From positions 1-29,627 of the forward strand of contig JAVEEO010000125.1 in NCBI GenBank assembly GCA_030840415.1: 29,627 bases of DNA, given 5' to 3'. The first letter of the stretch is position 1; every line of letters begins with the position of its first letter. A program made the position numbers and the translations under genes. Positions 1 through 8,059 of the stretch are shown in pieces. The notes beneath the pieces are model-generated. The model saw only the letters and a list, made by a program, of their open reading frames with translations, had not been told where the DNA came from and made no database searches. Origin of the DNA: Pseudonocardiales bacterium (GTDB lineage: Bacteria; Actinomycetota; Actinomycetes; Mycobacteriales; Jatrophihabitantaceae).

Positions 1-555
1 TTCGGGATGAACTACCAGATCAGCATCGCCCTGGTCGCCAAGCAGGTGTTCCATCGCGGCGCCGACTCCTACGGGTTGCTGTCGACGATGCTGGCGATCG
101 GGGCGACGCTCGGTGCGCTGGCCGCCACCACCCGGCGCACCCGCCCCACCCGGCTGTTCCTGGTCGGCGCGGCGCTGGCCTTCAGCGGTACCGAGCTGCT
201 GGCCGGGCTGATGCCGAGCTTCGGGCTGACGGCAGTGGCGCTGATCCCGGCCGGCTTCACCATGATCACCATGGCGCAGTCGGCCAACGCGACGGTTCAG
301 CTCGGGGTCGAGCCGACCATGCGAGGCCGGGTGATGGGCCTCTACATCCTGTGCTTCATGGGCGGGACGCCGGTCGGGGCGCCGATCGTCGGCTGGGTCG
401 CCGAGGTGTTCGGCCCGCGCTGGGGAATGCTCGGCGGCGGGTTGATCTGCCTGGTCGCGACCCTGGTGGTGGCCGGCTACCTGTCCCGACACCGCCCCAG
501 CGGCGCTGCCCGGGTGCGGGATCGGCTGCGGGTGCCGCACCCGTTCCCGCGGTGA
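1..555 (+). CDS. MFS transporter, C-terminal part (5' end outside window)
   Basis: The reading frame is open from the first base, so the gene begins upstream and only about 184 C-terminal residues are present. The visible part holds roughly five hydrophobic membrane segments separated by short basic loops such as TTRRTRPTR. The segment GVEPTMRGRVMGLYILCF is the cytoplasmic loop/helix typical of the MFS_3 (EntS-like) branch of the major facilitator superfamily, which exports small molecules by proton antiport across the inner membrane. The same motif type (APDQMRGRMQGVF) occurs in the complete MFS gene at 20077-21456, so the two belong to one branch. The stop codon overlaps the GTG of the following RNA methyltransferase gene in a GTGA arrangement, so the two are probably co-translated. 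The substrate cannot be told from the sequence. Confidence 0.85.
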   Translation, partial: FGMNYQISIALVAKQVFHRGADSYGLLSTMLAIGATLGALAATTRRTRPTRLFLVGAALAFSGTELLAGLMPSFGLTAVALIPAGFTMITMAQSANATVQLGVEPTMRGRVMGLYILCFMGGTPVGAPIVGWVAEVFGPRWGMLGGGLICLVATLVVAGYLSRHRPSGAARVRDRLRVPHPFPR

Positions 556-1337
556 GCGGCGTGCGGATCACCGACCCGGCCGATCCCCGGCTGGACGACT
601 TCCGGGACCTGATGCGGGCCGACCGGCAGCCCGGCTCCGCCGTGGTGATCGCCGAGGGCGTCAACGTGGTGCAGCGGCTGGCCCGGTCCCGCTACCGGAT
701 CCGGGCCGTCGTCGGGGTGCCCGCCAAGCTCGAGGCGCTGGCACCGGTGCTGGCCGGTCTGGACGCTCCGGTGTACGAACTGGACAAGTGGACGCTGTCG
801 GACGTGGTGGGCTTCCGGGTGACCCGCGGGGTGCTGGCCGCCGCCGACCGGCCGGCACCGGTCGCCGCGCAGTCGCTGATCAGCACCGGCAACCGGTTCG
901 TGGTGCTGGAGTCGATCAACGACTACGAGAACCTCGGGGCGGTCTTTCGCAACTGCGCCGCGTTCGGCGTCGACGCCGTGCTGCTGGACCCGCGGTGCGC
1001 CGATCCGCTCTACCGGCGCAGCGTCCGGGTCTCGATGGGCCACGTGTTCGGGGTGGGGTTCGCGGTGCTCGACCAGCCGTGGCCGGCGGCGCTGGATCGG
1101 CTGCGGGAGGCCGGCGTACGGTTGCTGGCGATGACGCCGCGAGCTTCGGCCACCGCGCTGGCCGCCGTGGTGCCACCGCCCCGCTGGGCGCTGCTGCTGG
1201 GGGCCGAGGGTCCCGGACTGTCCGAGGGCGCGCTGGCCGCGGCCGACGAGTGGGTGCGGATCCCGATGGCCGACGGGGTGGACTCGCTCAACGTCGCGAC
1301 CGCCGGCGCGGTGGCGCTGGCCCACCTGACCGGCTGA
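552..1337 (+). CDS. SpoU/TrmH-family RNA 2'-O-methyltransferase
   Basis: This 261-residue protein belongs to the SPOUT (SpoU/TrmH) class, which methylates ribose 2'-OH groups of tRNA or rRNA using S-adenosylmethionine bound in a C-terminal trefoil knot. All three family motifs are visible: motif 1 NLGAVFRN at about residues 127-134, motif 2 LLLGAEGPGLS, and motif 3 IPMADGVDSLNVATAGAVAL near the C-terminus. An N-terminal substrate-binding region of about 100 residues precedes them, as in RlmB/TsnR-like members. I chose GTG 552 because it overlaps the upstream stop as GTGA and gives a protein of family length; GTG 561 is the alternative. The exact RNA target is not deducible. A short inverted repeat (1329-1343) brackets the stop codon. 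Confidence 0.9.
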   Translation: MSGVRITDPADPRLDDFRDLMRADRQPGSAVVIAEGVNVVQRLARSRYRIRAVVGVPAKLEALAPVLAGLDAPVYELDKWTLSDVVGFRVTRGVLAAADRPAPVAAQSLISTGNRFVVLESINDYENLGAVFRNCAAFGVDAVLLDPRCADPLYRRSVRVSMGHVFGVGFAVLDQPWPAALDRLREAGVRLLAMTPRASATALAAVVPPPRWALLLGAEGPGLSEGALAAADEWVRIPMADGVDSLNVATAGAVALAHLTG

Positions 1338-1393
1338 GCCGGTACCCGCTCCGGTCCGGCGTGTGCTCGCTGTTGAGCTGTGATCACTTTGTG

Positions 1394-1422
1394 TTGACAC
1401 CCTCCGGGTAGCCGAGTACGGC
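1394..1422 (+). promoter_or_regulatory. Candidate promoter of the gamma-glutamyltranspeptidase gene
   Basis: A perfect -35 box TTGACA (1394-1399) is followed after 17 bases by TACGGC (1417-1422), a weak -10 match. The spacing suits a housekeeping sigma factor. It lies 34 bases upstream of the GTG start. The -10 quality makes this a moderate call. Confidence 0.45.
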
Positions 1423-1455
1423 TAGAAACGCCTATTCCTCACCTGGGGGTCCGAA

Positions 1456-3291
1456 GTGAAATCTCGCCTGCTCGCAGCATCGGCGGTGGTCGCCGCGACG
1501 GCCGCCACCGCACTCGTCTCGACCGGCTCGTCAGCGGCCGCCAAGCCCTCCGACCATCCGGCCTATACGAAGAAGCCGACCGCCACCGGCACCGGTGGAG
1601 CGGTCGCGTCCGCCGAGTTCAACGCGAGCAAGGCCGGCATCGAGATCCTCAAGTCCGGCGGCAATGCCATCGACGCCGCGGTCGCGGTGGCCAGCACGCT
1701 CGGAGTGACCGAGCCGTTCGTCGCCGGCCCCGGCGGCGGCGGGTTCATGATGATCTATCTGGCCAAGACCAAGCAGGTCGTTACCATCGACGGCCGCGAG
1801 ACCTGCGCGGCGGCCTGCACGCCGAACCTGTTCATCGACCCGAACACCGGCAAGCCGCTGGCCTTCGAGGACGCCCGCCGTTCCGGGCTGTCGGTTGGCG
1901 TGCCGGGCATGGTCGCCACCTGGGCCAAGGCCGTGAAGGACTACGGCAAGAAGAGCCTCGGCGCGGACCTGAAGCCGGCCATCAAGGTCGCCCAGCGCGG
2001 CTTCCCGGTGACCCTGGACTTCAACCAGCAGGAGCAGAAAGCGCTGCCCGACCTGCAGAACTTCACCAGCAGCCGCAAGCTGTTCCTGACCCCGGCCGGC
2101 CAGCCGCTGCCGGTCGGCTCGCACTTCCGCAACCCCGACCTGGCCCGTACCTACCAGAAGCTGGCCAGCCACGGCGCGGACTACCTCTACGACGGCCCGC
2201 TGGGCAAGGAGATCGCTCACACGGTGCAGCACCCGCCGGTGTACTCCGGCAGCACCTTCAACGTCCGGCCGGGCATCATGACCGCGCAGGACATCGAGAA
2301 CTACGTCGCCAAGCTGCGCACGCCCACCCACGTGAACTACCGGGGCCTGGACGTCTACGGTATGGCGCCGCCCTCCAGCGGCGGCCTGACCACCGGTGAG
2401 GCGCTGAACATCCTCAGCCGCTGGAACCTGTCCACCGAGCCGCGCTCGGCGGCGCTGTTCCACTACCTGGAGGCGTCCCGGCTGGCCTTCGCCGACCGCA
2501 ACGCCTACATCGGCGACGCCGACTACGAGCCGGTGCCGCAGGCAGCCCTGCTGGACCCGGCGTATGCGGCCACCCGCAGCTGCCTGATCGGCAACACCGC
2601 GCTGACCTCACCGGCCGCGCCGGGCAAGCCATTCCCGCCCTACACCGGCTGCTCGGCACCGACCGCGAGCCAGAACCCGGTGCACGAGGGCACCCAGACC
2701 AACCACCTGGTGACCGCTGACAAGTGGGGCAACATCGTCAGCTACACCAACACCATCGAGCAGATCGCCGGCAGTGGCATCACCGTGCCGGGCCGTGGCT
2801 TCCTGCTGAACAACGAGATGACCGACTTCGACTTCGCCCCGTCGGCGCCGGGGGTCTACGACCCGAACCTGCCGGCGCCGGGCAAGCGGCCGCGCTCCAG
2901 CATGAACCCGACCATCGTGCTCAAGGACGGTGCGCCGTACTTCACCGTCGGCTCGCCGGGTGGCGCGACGATCATCACCACCGTGCTGCAGATCCTGGTC
3001 AACAAGATCGACTTCGGGATGAGCCTGCCGGCCGCCATCGCCGCGCCCCGGGCCAGCCAGCGCAACGGCGCGCTGACCGACGCCGAGCCCGCCTTCCTGG
3101 CCACCCCGGAGGCCGCGGAGCTGACCTCGAAGTACGGCGAGCAGTTCCGGGAGCAGACCGGGCCAGTGCTGCCGCGCGACAACTACATCGGCAACGCCAC
3201 CGGCATCCAGTTCCTGCCGGGCAACCGGTTCCAGGCCGCGGCCGAGCCGGTGCGCCTCGGTGGTGGCAGCGCCCTGGTCGTCAAGCCCTAG
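1456..3291 (+). CDS. ggt: Secreted gamma-glutamyltranspeptidase
   Basis: The enzyme cleaves and transfers the gamma-glutamyl group of glutathione and related peptides outside the membrane. The 611-residue precursor starts with a Sec-type signal (MKSRLLAASAVVAATAATAL, then an Ala/Ser-rich cleavage region near residue 30). The large subunit shows GPGGGGFMMIYL and IDGRE, whose Arg binds the glutamate carboxylate. Autoprocessing would occur before Thr415 in GTQTNHLVTADKWGN, which becomes the nucleophile of the small subunit. RPRSSMNPTIVL and GSPGGATIITTVLQ form the rest of the active site. Length and order match the Ntn-hydrolase family. The start is GTG, preceded by a G-rich stretch at 1445-1449. 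It is monocistronic, with a TTGACA-type promoter upstream and a strong hairpin downstream. Confidence 0.95.
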   Translation: MKSRLLAASAVVAATAATALVSTGSSAAAKPSDHPAYTKKPTATGTGGAVASAEFNASKAGIEILKSGGNAIDAAVAVASTLGVTEPFVAGPGGGGFMMIYLAKTKQVVTIDGRETCAAACTPNLFIDPNTGKPLAFEDARRSGLSVGVPGMVATWAKAVKDYGKKSLGADLKPAIKVAQRGFPVTLDFNQQEQKALPDLQNFTSSRKLFLTPAGQPLPVGSHFRNPDLARTYQKLASHGADYLYDGPLGKEIAHTVQHPPVYSGSTFNVRPGIMTAQDIENYVAKLRTPTHVNYRGLDVYGMAPPSSGGLTTGEALNILSRWNLSTEPRSAALFHYLEASRLAFADRNAYIGDADYEPVPQAALLDPAYAATRSCLIGNTALTSPAAPGKPFPPYTGCSAPTASQNPVHEGTQTNHLVTADKWGNIVSYTNTIEQIAGSGITVPGRGFLLNNEMTDFDFAPSAPGVYDPNLPAPGKRPRSSMNPTIVLKDGAPYFTVGSPGGATIITTVLQILVNKIDFGMSLPAAIAAPRASQRNGALTDAEPAFLATPEAAELTSKYGEQFREQTGPVLPRDNYIGNATGIQFLPGNRFQAAAEPVRLGGGSALVVKP

Positions 3292-3298
3292 CCGCACC

Positions 3299-3336
3299 CG
3301 GACGGGCCGGCGGACCCAGTTGGGTCCGCCCGTCCG
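3299..3336 (+). terminator. Bulged stem-loop terminator between convergent genes
   Basis: CGGACGGG pairs with CCCGTCCG and CGGACCC pairs with GGGTCCG around an AGTT loop, with a 4-base CCGG bulge on the left arm (3307-3310). This gives about 15 base pairs, starting 8 bases after the ggt stop and followed by TTCCGGTTT. The toxin gene on the opposite strand ends at 3358, so the hairpin could end transcription from both sides. Confidence 0.7.
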
Positions 3337-3357
3337 TTCCGGTTTGCGGGGGCGTCT

Positions 3358-3663
3358 TCAGCCCAGGTACAGCCCGAACGCGTCGCTGATCGCCCTGGCC
3401 AGCGCCGGTTCCTGGTCCTCGAACAGCAGGCCGATGGTCGCCCCAACCGCGTCCCGGCGGACCGTGGTGATGTTGTCGCAGCTGACCACGCTGTCGTGGT
3501 CCAGGCCGTTGCGGGGACCGACCGGCACCTCGCTGGTCAGGCCGCGAATGGTGCTGGTGATCGGCGCGACGCTCACCCAGCCGATCAGGTGCAGGACCGA
3601 GGGCCGGGTGAGCAGCACCGCGGGCCGGGGCTTGTCCAGGCGTACCAGAACGATCGAGCGCAT
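3358..3663 (-). CDS. MazF/PemK-like endoribonuclease toxin
   Basis: This 101-residue protein matches the MazF/PemK family of mRNA-cleaving toxins. Visible family landmarks are the first beta strand with LDKPRPAVLLTR, the APITSTIRG segment carrying the catalytic Thr/Ser-type residues, the VPVGPRNGLDHDSVVSCDN loop and the C-terminal helix. Length is normal for the family. Its ATG follows the antitoxin TGA directly, with no gap (TGAATG), so translation is coupled and toxin output depends on antitoxin translation, the usual type II arrangement. Neutralisation by the protein encoded just upstream is inferred from gene order. No catalytic residue appears lost. Confidence 0.9.
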   Translation of the reverse strand: MRSIVLVRLDKPRPAVLLTRPSVLHLIGWVSVAPITSTIRGLTSEVPVGPRNGLDHDSVVSCDNITTVRRDAVGATIGLLFEDQEPALARAISDAFGLYLG

Positions 3664-3903
3664 TCAGTCGAGGTTCGGGTGCGGCAGGTCGAGGAGCACC
3701 TCGAAGTCGGGGTAGACCACATCGGCGCCTCGCACCAGCCCCAGCAGGGTCTCCTCCTCGCGGCGATATCGCTGCGATCGCTCCAAGTAGGCGATGCCGC
3801 GCCGCACCGCATCCGCTCGGCTGACGGCGCGGCCTTCGGCCACCTCTCGATCCAGGGCGGCGAGTTCGGCATCCTGCAAACGGATCGCGATCTGGCTGGT
3901 CAC
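3664..3903 (-). CDS. Ribbon-helix-helix antitoxin (MazE/CopG type)
   Basis: This 79-residue protein has an N-terminal ribbon-helix-helix pattern: strand SQIAIRL, helix DAELAALDREVAEG, turn RAVS, and second helix RADAVRRGIAYLERS. The acidic C-terminal tail (YPDFEVLLDLPHPNLD) would be the toxin-binding part. As in other such antitoxins it should dimerise, bind its own promoter and block the toxin. The start is a GTG at 3903 with no ribosome binding site in front of it. An extended -10 box ends 6 bases upstream, so the mRNA is probably leaderless. A perfect 18-bp palindrome just upstream is the obvious operator. An ATG-initiated alternative is not seen. Confidence 0.88.
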   Translation of the reverse strand: MTSQIAIRLQDAELAALDREVAEGRAVSRADAVRRGIAYLERSQRYRREEETLLGLVRGADVVYPDFEVLLDLPHPNLD

Positions 3904-3909
3904 CAGATC

Positions 3910-3918
3910 AGCCTAGCA
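3910..3918 (-). promoter_or_regulatory. Extended -10 promoter of the toxin-antitoxin operon (leaderless)
   Basis: On the minus strand TGC-TAGGCT (3918-3910) matches the extended -10 form TGnTAnnnT. Six bases separate it from the GTG at 3903, which places the likely transcription start on the start codon itself. Confidence 0.65.
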
Positions 3919-3922
3919 AGGT

Positions 3923-3940
3923 GCATACCAATTGGTATGC
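3923..3940. promoter_or_regulatory. 18-bp perfect palindromic operator of the toxin-antitoxin operon
   Basis: GCATACCAATTGGTATGC equals its own reverse complement over all 18 bases. It sits 5 bases upstream of the extended -10 box, covering about -20 to -37, that is, the -35 region. A ribbon-helix-helix dimer pair bound here would exclude RNA polymerase. Its AT-rich core stands out from the surrounding GC-rich DNA. Confidence 0.8.
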
Positions 3941-3967
3941 GCTCTGTTCGCTGGCATCGGGCCGAAC

Positions 3968-4033
3968 CGCATTGTGCGGCCCCAACTGCTGCACGCATCG
4001 GCGTGTTAGGCACGTTTGGGGCCGCACAATGCG
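3968..4033. repeat. 18-bp perfect inverted repeat with 30-base loop
   Basis: CGCATTGTGCGGCCCCAA (3968-3985) is exactly complementary to TTGGGGCCGCACAATGCG (4016-4033). The 30-base loop contains GCACGCATCGGCGTG. It lies between the stop of the secreted-protein gene and the toxin-antitoxin promoter, both on the minus strand, so it could be a terminator insulating the two. There is no T tract. It could also be a dispersed repeat or a remnant of a small mobile element. Confidence 0.75.
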
Positions 4034-4071
4034 TGCGTGGCCGATCAGGAGCGGCGTGCGTGGCCGATCAG
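4031..4071. repeat. Near-tandem 18-bp direct repeat
   Basis: GCGTGCGTGGCCGATCAG occurs at 4031-4048 and again at 4054-4071, 23 bases apart start to start. The right copy contains the stop codon of the secreted-protein gene (TCA on the plus strand, 4068-4070). The left copy overlaps the end of the 18-bp hairpin arm by three bases. This looks like a local duplication of the gene's 3' end. Confidence 0.75.
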
Positions 4072-4467
4072 CAGGGGACGGTGGAGCCGCCGTTGCTCAG
4101 GTAGGCGTCGTACACCCAGCCCTTGGCCGTCGTCCCATCGATCCGGACGTGGGTCCAGGTGTGGCCGTGGGAGTTGACCTGGTAGCAGTGGTACCAAGAG
4201 CCTGATGTCGTTGACAGTTCCGGCCGATGGGCAGTCGCCATACATGCCGGTGTGCAACGTGACCTCGCCGTTGCCCGGTCCGTCGGGAAAGCCCGAGCCG
4301 GACATGTCCTTGTCCGACCAGCCCTGGCCGCAGGTGACGGCTTCGGCCACTCCGGGGATCAGCACTACCATCACCGAAGCCAGCGCCGACCCAGCGGGTC
4401 TCGCCGCCCAGTGCAGTCGTCCATCGGCGCTGGGCGGGCCGGGGCCGCTGCCGAAGTTGTCCGCCAC
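4068..4467 (-). pseudogene. Secreted SH3-like domain protein, frameshifted
   Basis: Two frames together spell one small secreted protein. The first, from GTG 4467, gives a basic N-terminus, a hydrophobic signal core (SALASVMVVLIPGVAEA) and the mature start VTCGQGWSDKD, then TLHTGMYGDCPSAGTVNDI. After that the frame loses meaning, but the next frame continues as GSWYHCYQVNSHGHTW, then THVRIDGTTAKGWVYDAYLS, ending STVPC-stop at 4068. Removing one base, for example T4203, restores a protein of about 132 residues with four cysteines. The pattern resembles small secreted bacterial SH3-like proteins common in Streptomyces. Either the gene is a recent pseudogene, or the base is a sequencing error, or recoding occurs. 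There is no obvious slippery sequence. Its function is unknown. Confidence 0.7.
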
Positions 4468-4545
4468 GATGATCGGACCACCATGCGCGGCGATGCTGCT
4501 CGCTGACAGCGAACAGTGCTCGGAAACAAATCCCCGCCCGTCAGC

Positions 4546-4566
4546 CTTGAGTGCTAGTGACTCAAC
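4546..4566 (+). promoter_or_regulatory. HAIR operator for HspR upstream of lon
   Basis: CTTGAGT-N7-ACTCAAC matches the HspR-associated inverted repeat (consensus CTTGAGT-N7-ACTCAAG) at 13 of 14 defined positions. A further half-site-like ACTCAGG follows at 4571-4577. The site ends 25 bases upstream of the lon ATG. HspR is the MerR-like heat-shock repressor of actinobacteria, and lon is a known HspR target in Streptomyces. Confidence 0.88.
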
Positions 4567-4591
4567 TTTGACTCAGGCTTAAGGATGGACG

Positions 4592-6991
<2,400 letters not shown>

Positions 6992-7006
6992 CGGCTAGTG
7001 GCGAAA

Positions 7007-7046
7007 GGGCCCGGTGGGACGGTCAAAGGACCCTCCCACCGGGCCC
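7007..7046. terminator. Bidirectional terminator hairpin between lon and the MTHFR-like gene
   Basis: GGGCCCGGTGGGA (7007-7019) pairs exactly with TCCCACCGGGCCC (7034-7046). Inside the loop GGTC/GACC pair again around AAAG, after one C-C mismatch, so nearly the whole 40 bases fold. AAA precedes the stem on the left. The flanking genes converge (stops at 6991 and 7083), so it can serve both strands. Confidence 0.85.
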
Positions 7047-7082
7047 TGCCGCACCGGCGAGTCCCGCCACGGCGCAGCGGCA

Positions 7083-8045
7083 TCAGCCCTCAGCCGGAGA
7101 ATGGCCGCTCGCCGTAGGCGCGGAAAGCTGGCGGAGCGTGGTCTGCAGGTGCCCCGCCAGGCGGATCGCCATCTCGATCTCGACCCGCCGGATGGACACG
7201 CTTTCGACGTTGATCCCGAACGGAACGCCCAGGTCGCGGCAGAAGGTGATGAGGTCGGTGGCCGCAGCCACCGCTAGCCGGTAGGACGCTTCGAGGGTGT
7301 CCGTGGCGTGTGCGAGATCGTTCTCGATCCAGCGCGGGACGTCCACACCGAGCCAGCGCAGGAACTCCAGCGTCCGCATCGACCCGCACACCGTGAAGGT
7401 GAAGGCGATGGGTGCGGCGACCGTTCCCCGGGCGGCGCACGCGTAGTGGTAGTCGGAGACGAGGTTCTTCGCCGCATTGACGTCGTAGACGACTTGGGTC
7501 ACGAAGAACCGGCAGCCGGAGTCCTGTTTCGCGAGCAGTCGCAGATGTTCATCGTCACGCCGGCGGTGCCGTTCGGGTATCGCGACGCCGCCCGTGAGCA
7601 GGCTCGGGTTGGCGTCGCGGCATAGTGTCTGCGCCTGGGCAAGCGACGTAGCCGACTGGGCCTGCCGGCTCGCCGCTCCGACGAGCACCGTCAGGACCCG
7701 CGAGGGGTCCTGCCGTTCGATCCAGGTCTGAAGTTCCGGGCGCGAGTACTTGGTGACCGCGCGGTAGACGACGACCGGGCCGTGCCAATCCGTCAGGTGG
7801 TCGGAGAGGTAGGTCGCAGGGTCGAGGGTCGGCATGAACGGGAACGGGCGTCGGGCCGGGTTTCGGGCGGTCTCGTCGGCGATGTCGTAGAGCACCAGGC
7901 CGTCCAGGTCGAGCGGTCGCAGGCGATCGAGGGTGGCCTCGGCGATCTCTCGGGCTCGATCGGCCGTGGTGCCCGAGCGCGGCGGCGTCAGCGCGAAGGT
8001 GAGGAAACCGCCGGAGCCGCCGGTGATCCGGTCGATCAGATCCAT
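7083..8045 (-). CDS. Methylenetetrahydrofolate reductase-like TIM-barrel protein
   Basis: The 320-residue protein resembles the MetF/MTHFR flavoprotein family, which reduces 5,10-methylene-THF to 5-methyl-THF. Supporting segments are the N-terminal strand FLTFALTPPRS, YDIADE, HGPVVVYRAVTKYSR, the VLTVLVGAAS strand, and CRFFVTQVVYDVNAAKNLV, where Gln aligns with the folate-binding Gln of E. coli MetF. The catalytic Glu of the usual FEFFPP motif is Ala18 here, and the usual ALRGD Asp is also replaced (VGAAS). Normal MTHFR activity is therefore doubtful; a related reductase or folate-binding role is possible. ATG 8045 lies 14 bases after the second ABC gene, suggesting it is the last gene of that operon. 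Codon use looks slightly less GC-rich than that of its neighbours. Confidence 0.7.
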   Translation of the reverse strand: MDLIDRITGGSGGFLTFALTPPRSGTTADRAREIAEATLDRLRPLDLDGLVLYDIADETARNPARRPFPFMPTLDPATYLSDHLTDWHGPVVVYRAVTKYSRPELQTWIERQDPSRVLTVLVGAASRQAQSATSLAQAQTLCRDANPSLLTGGVAIPERHRRRDDEHLRLLAKQDSGCRFFVTQVVYDVNAAKNLVSDYHYACAARGTVAAPIAFTFTVCGSMRTLEFLRWLGVDVPRWIENDLAHATDTLEASYRLAVAAATDLITFCRDLGVPFGINVESVSIRRVEIEMAIRLAGHLQTTLRQLSAPTASGHSPAEG

Positions 8046-8059
8046 GGGAGCAGCACCGG

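Noticed and set aside
1329..1343. ACCGGC-TGA-GCCGGT as terminator of the RNA methyltransferase gene
   Set aside because: Only six base pairs with the stop codon as loop and no T tract; such short GC repeats occur by chance at this GC content.
1380..1387. GTGATCAC palindrome upstream of ggt as a CRP-type site
   Set aside because: Only 8 bases and lacking the spaced GTGA-N6-TCAC structure.
4501..4523. CGAACAGTGCTCGG and CGCTGACAGCG near lon as a LexA (SOS) box or operator
   Set aside because: The spacing and right half do not match the actinobacterial LexA consensus, and the inverted repeat has only 5-base arms.
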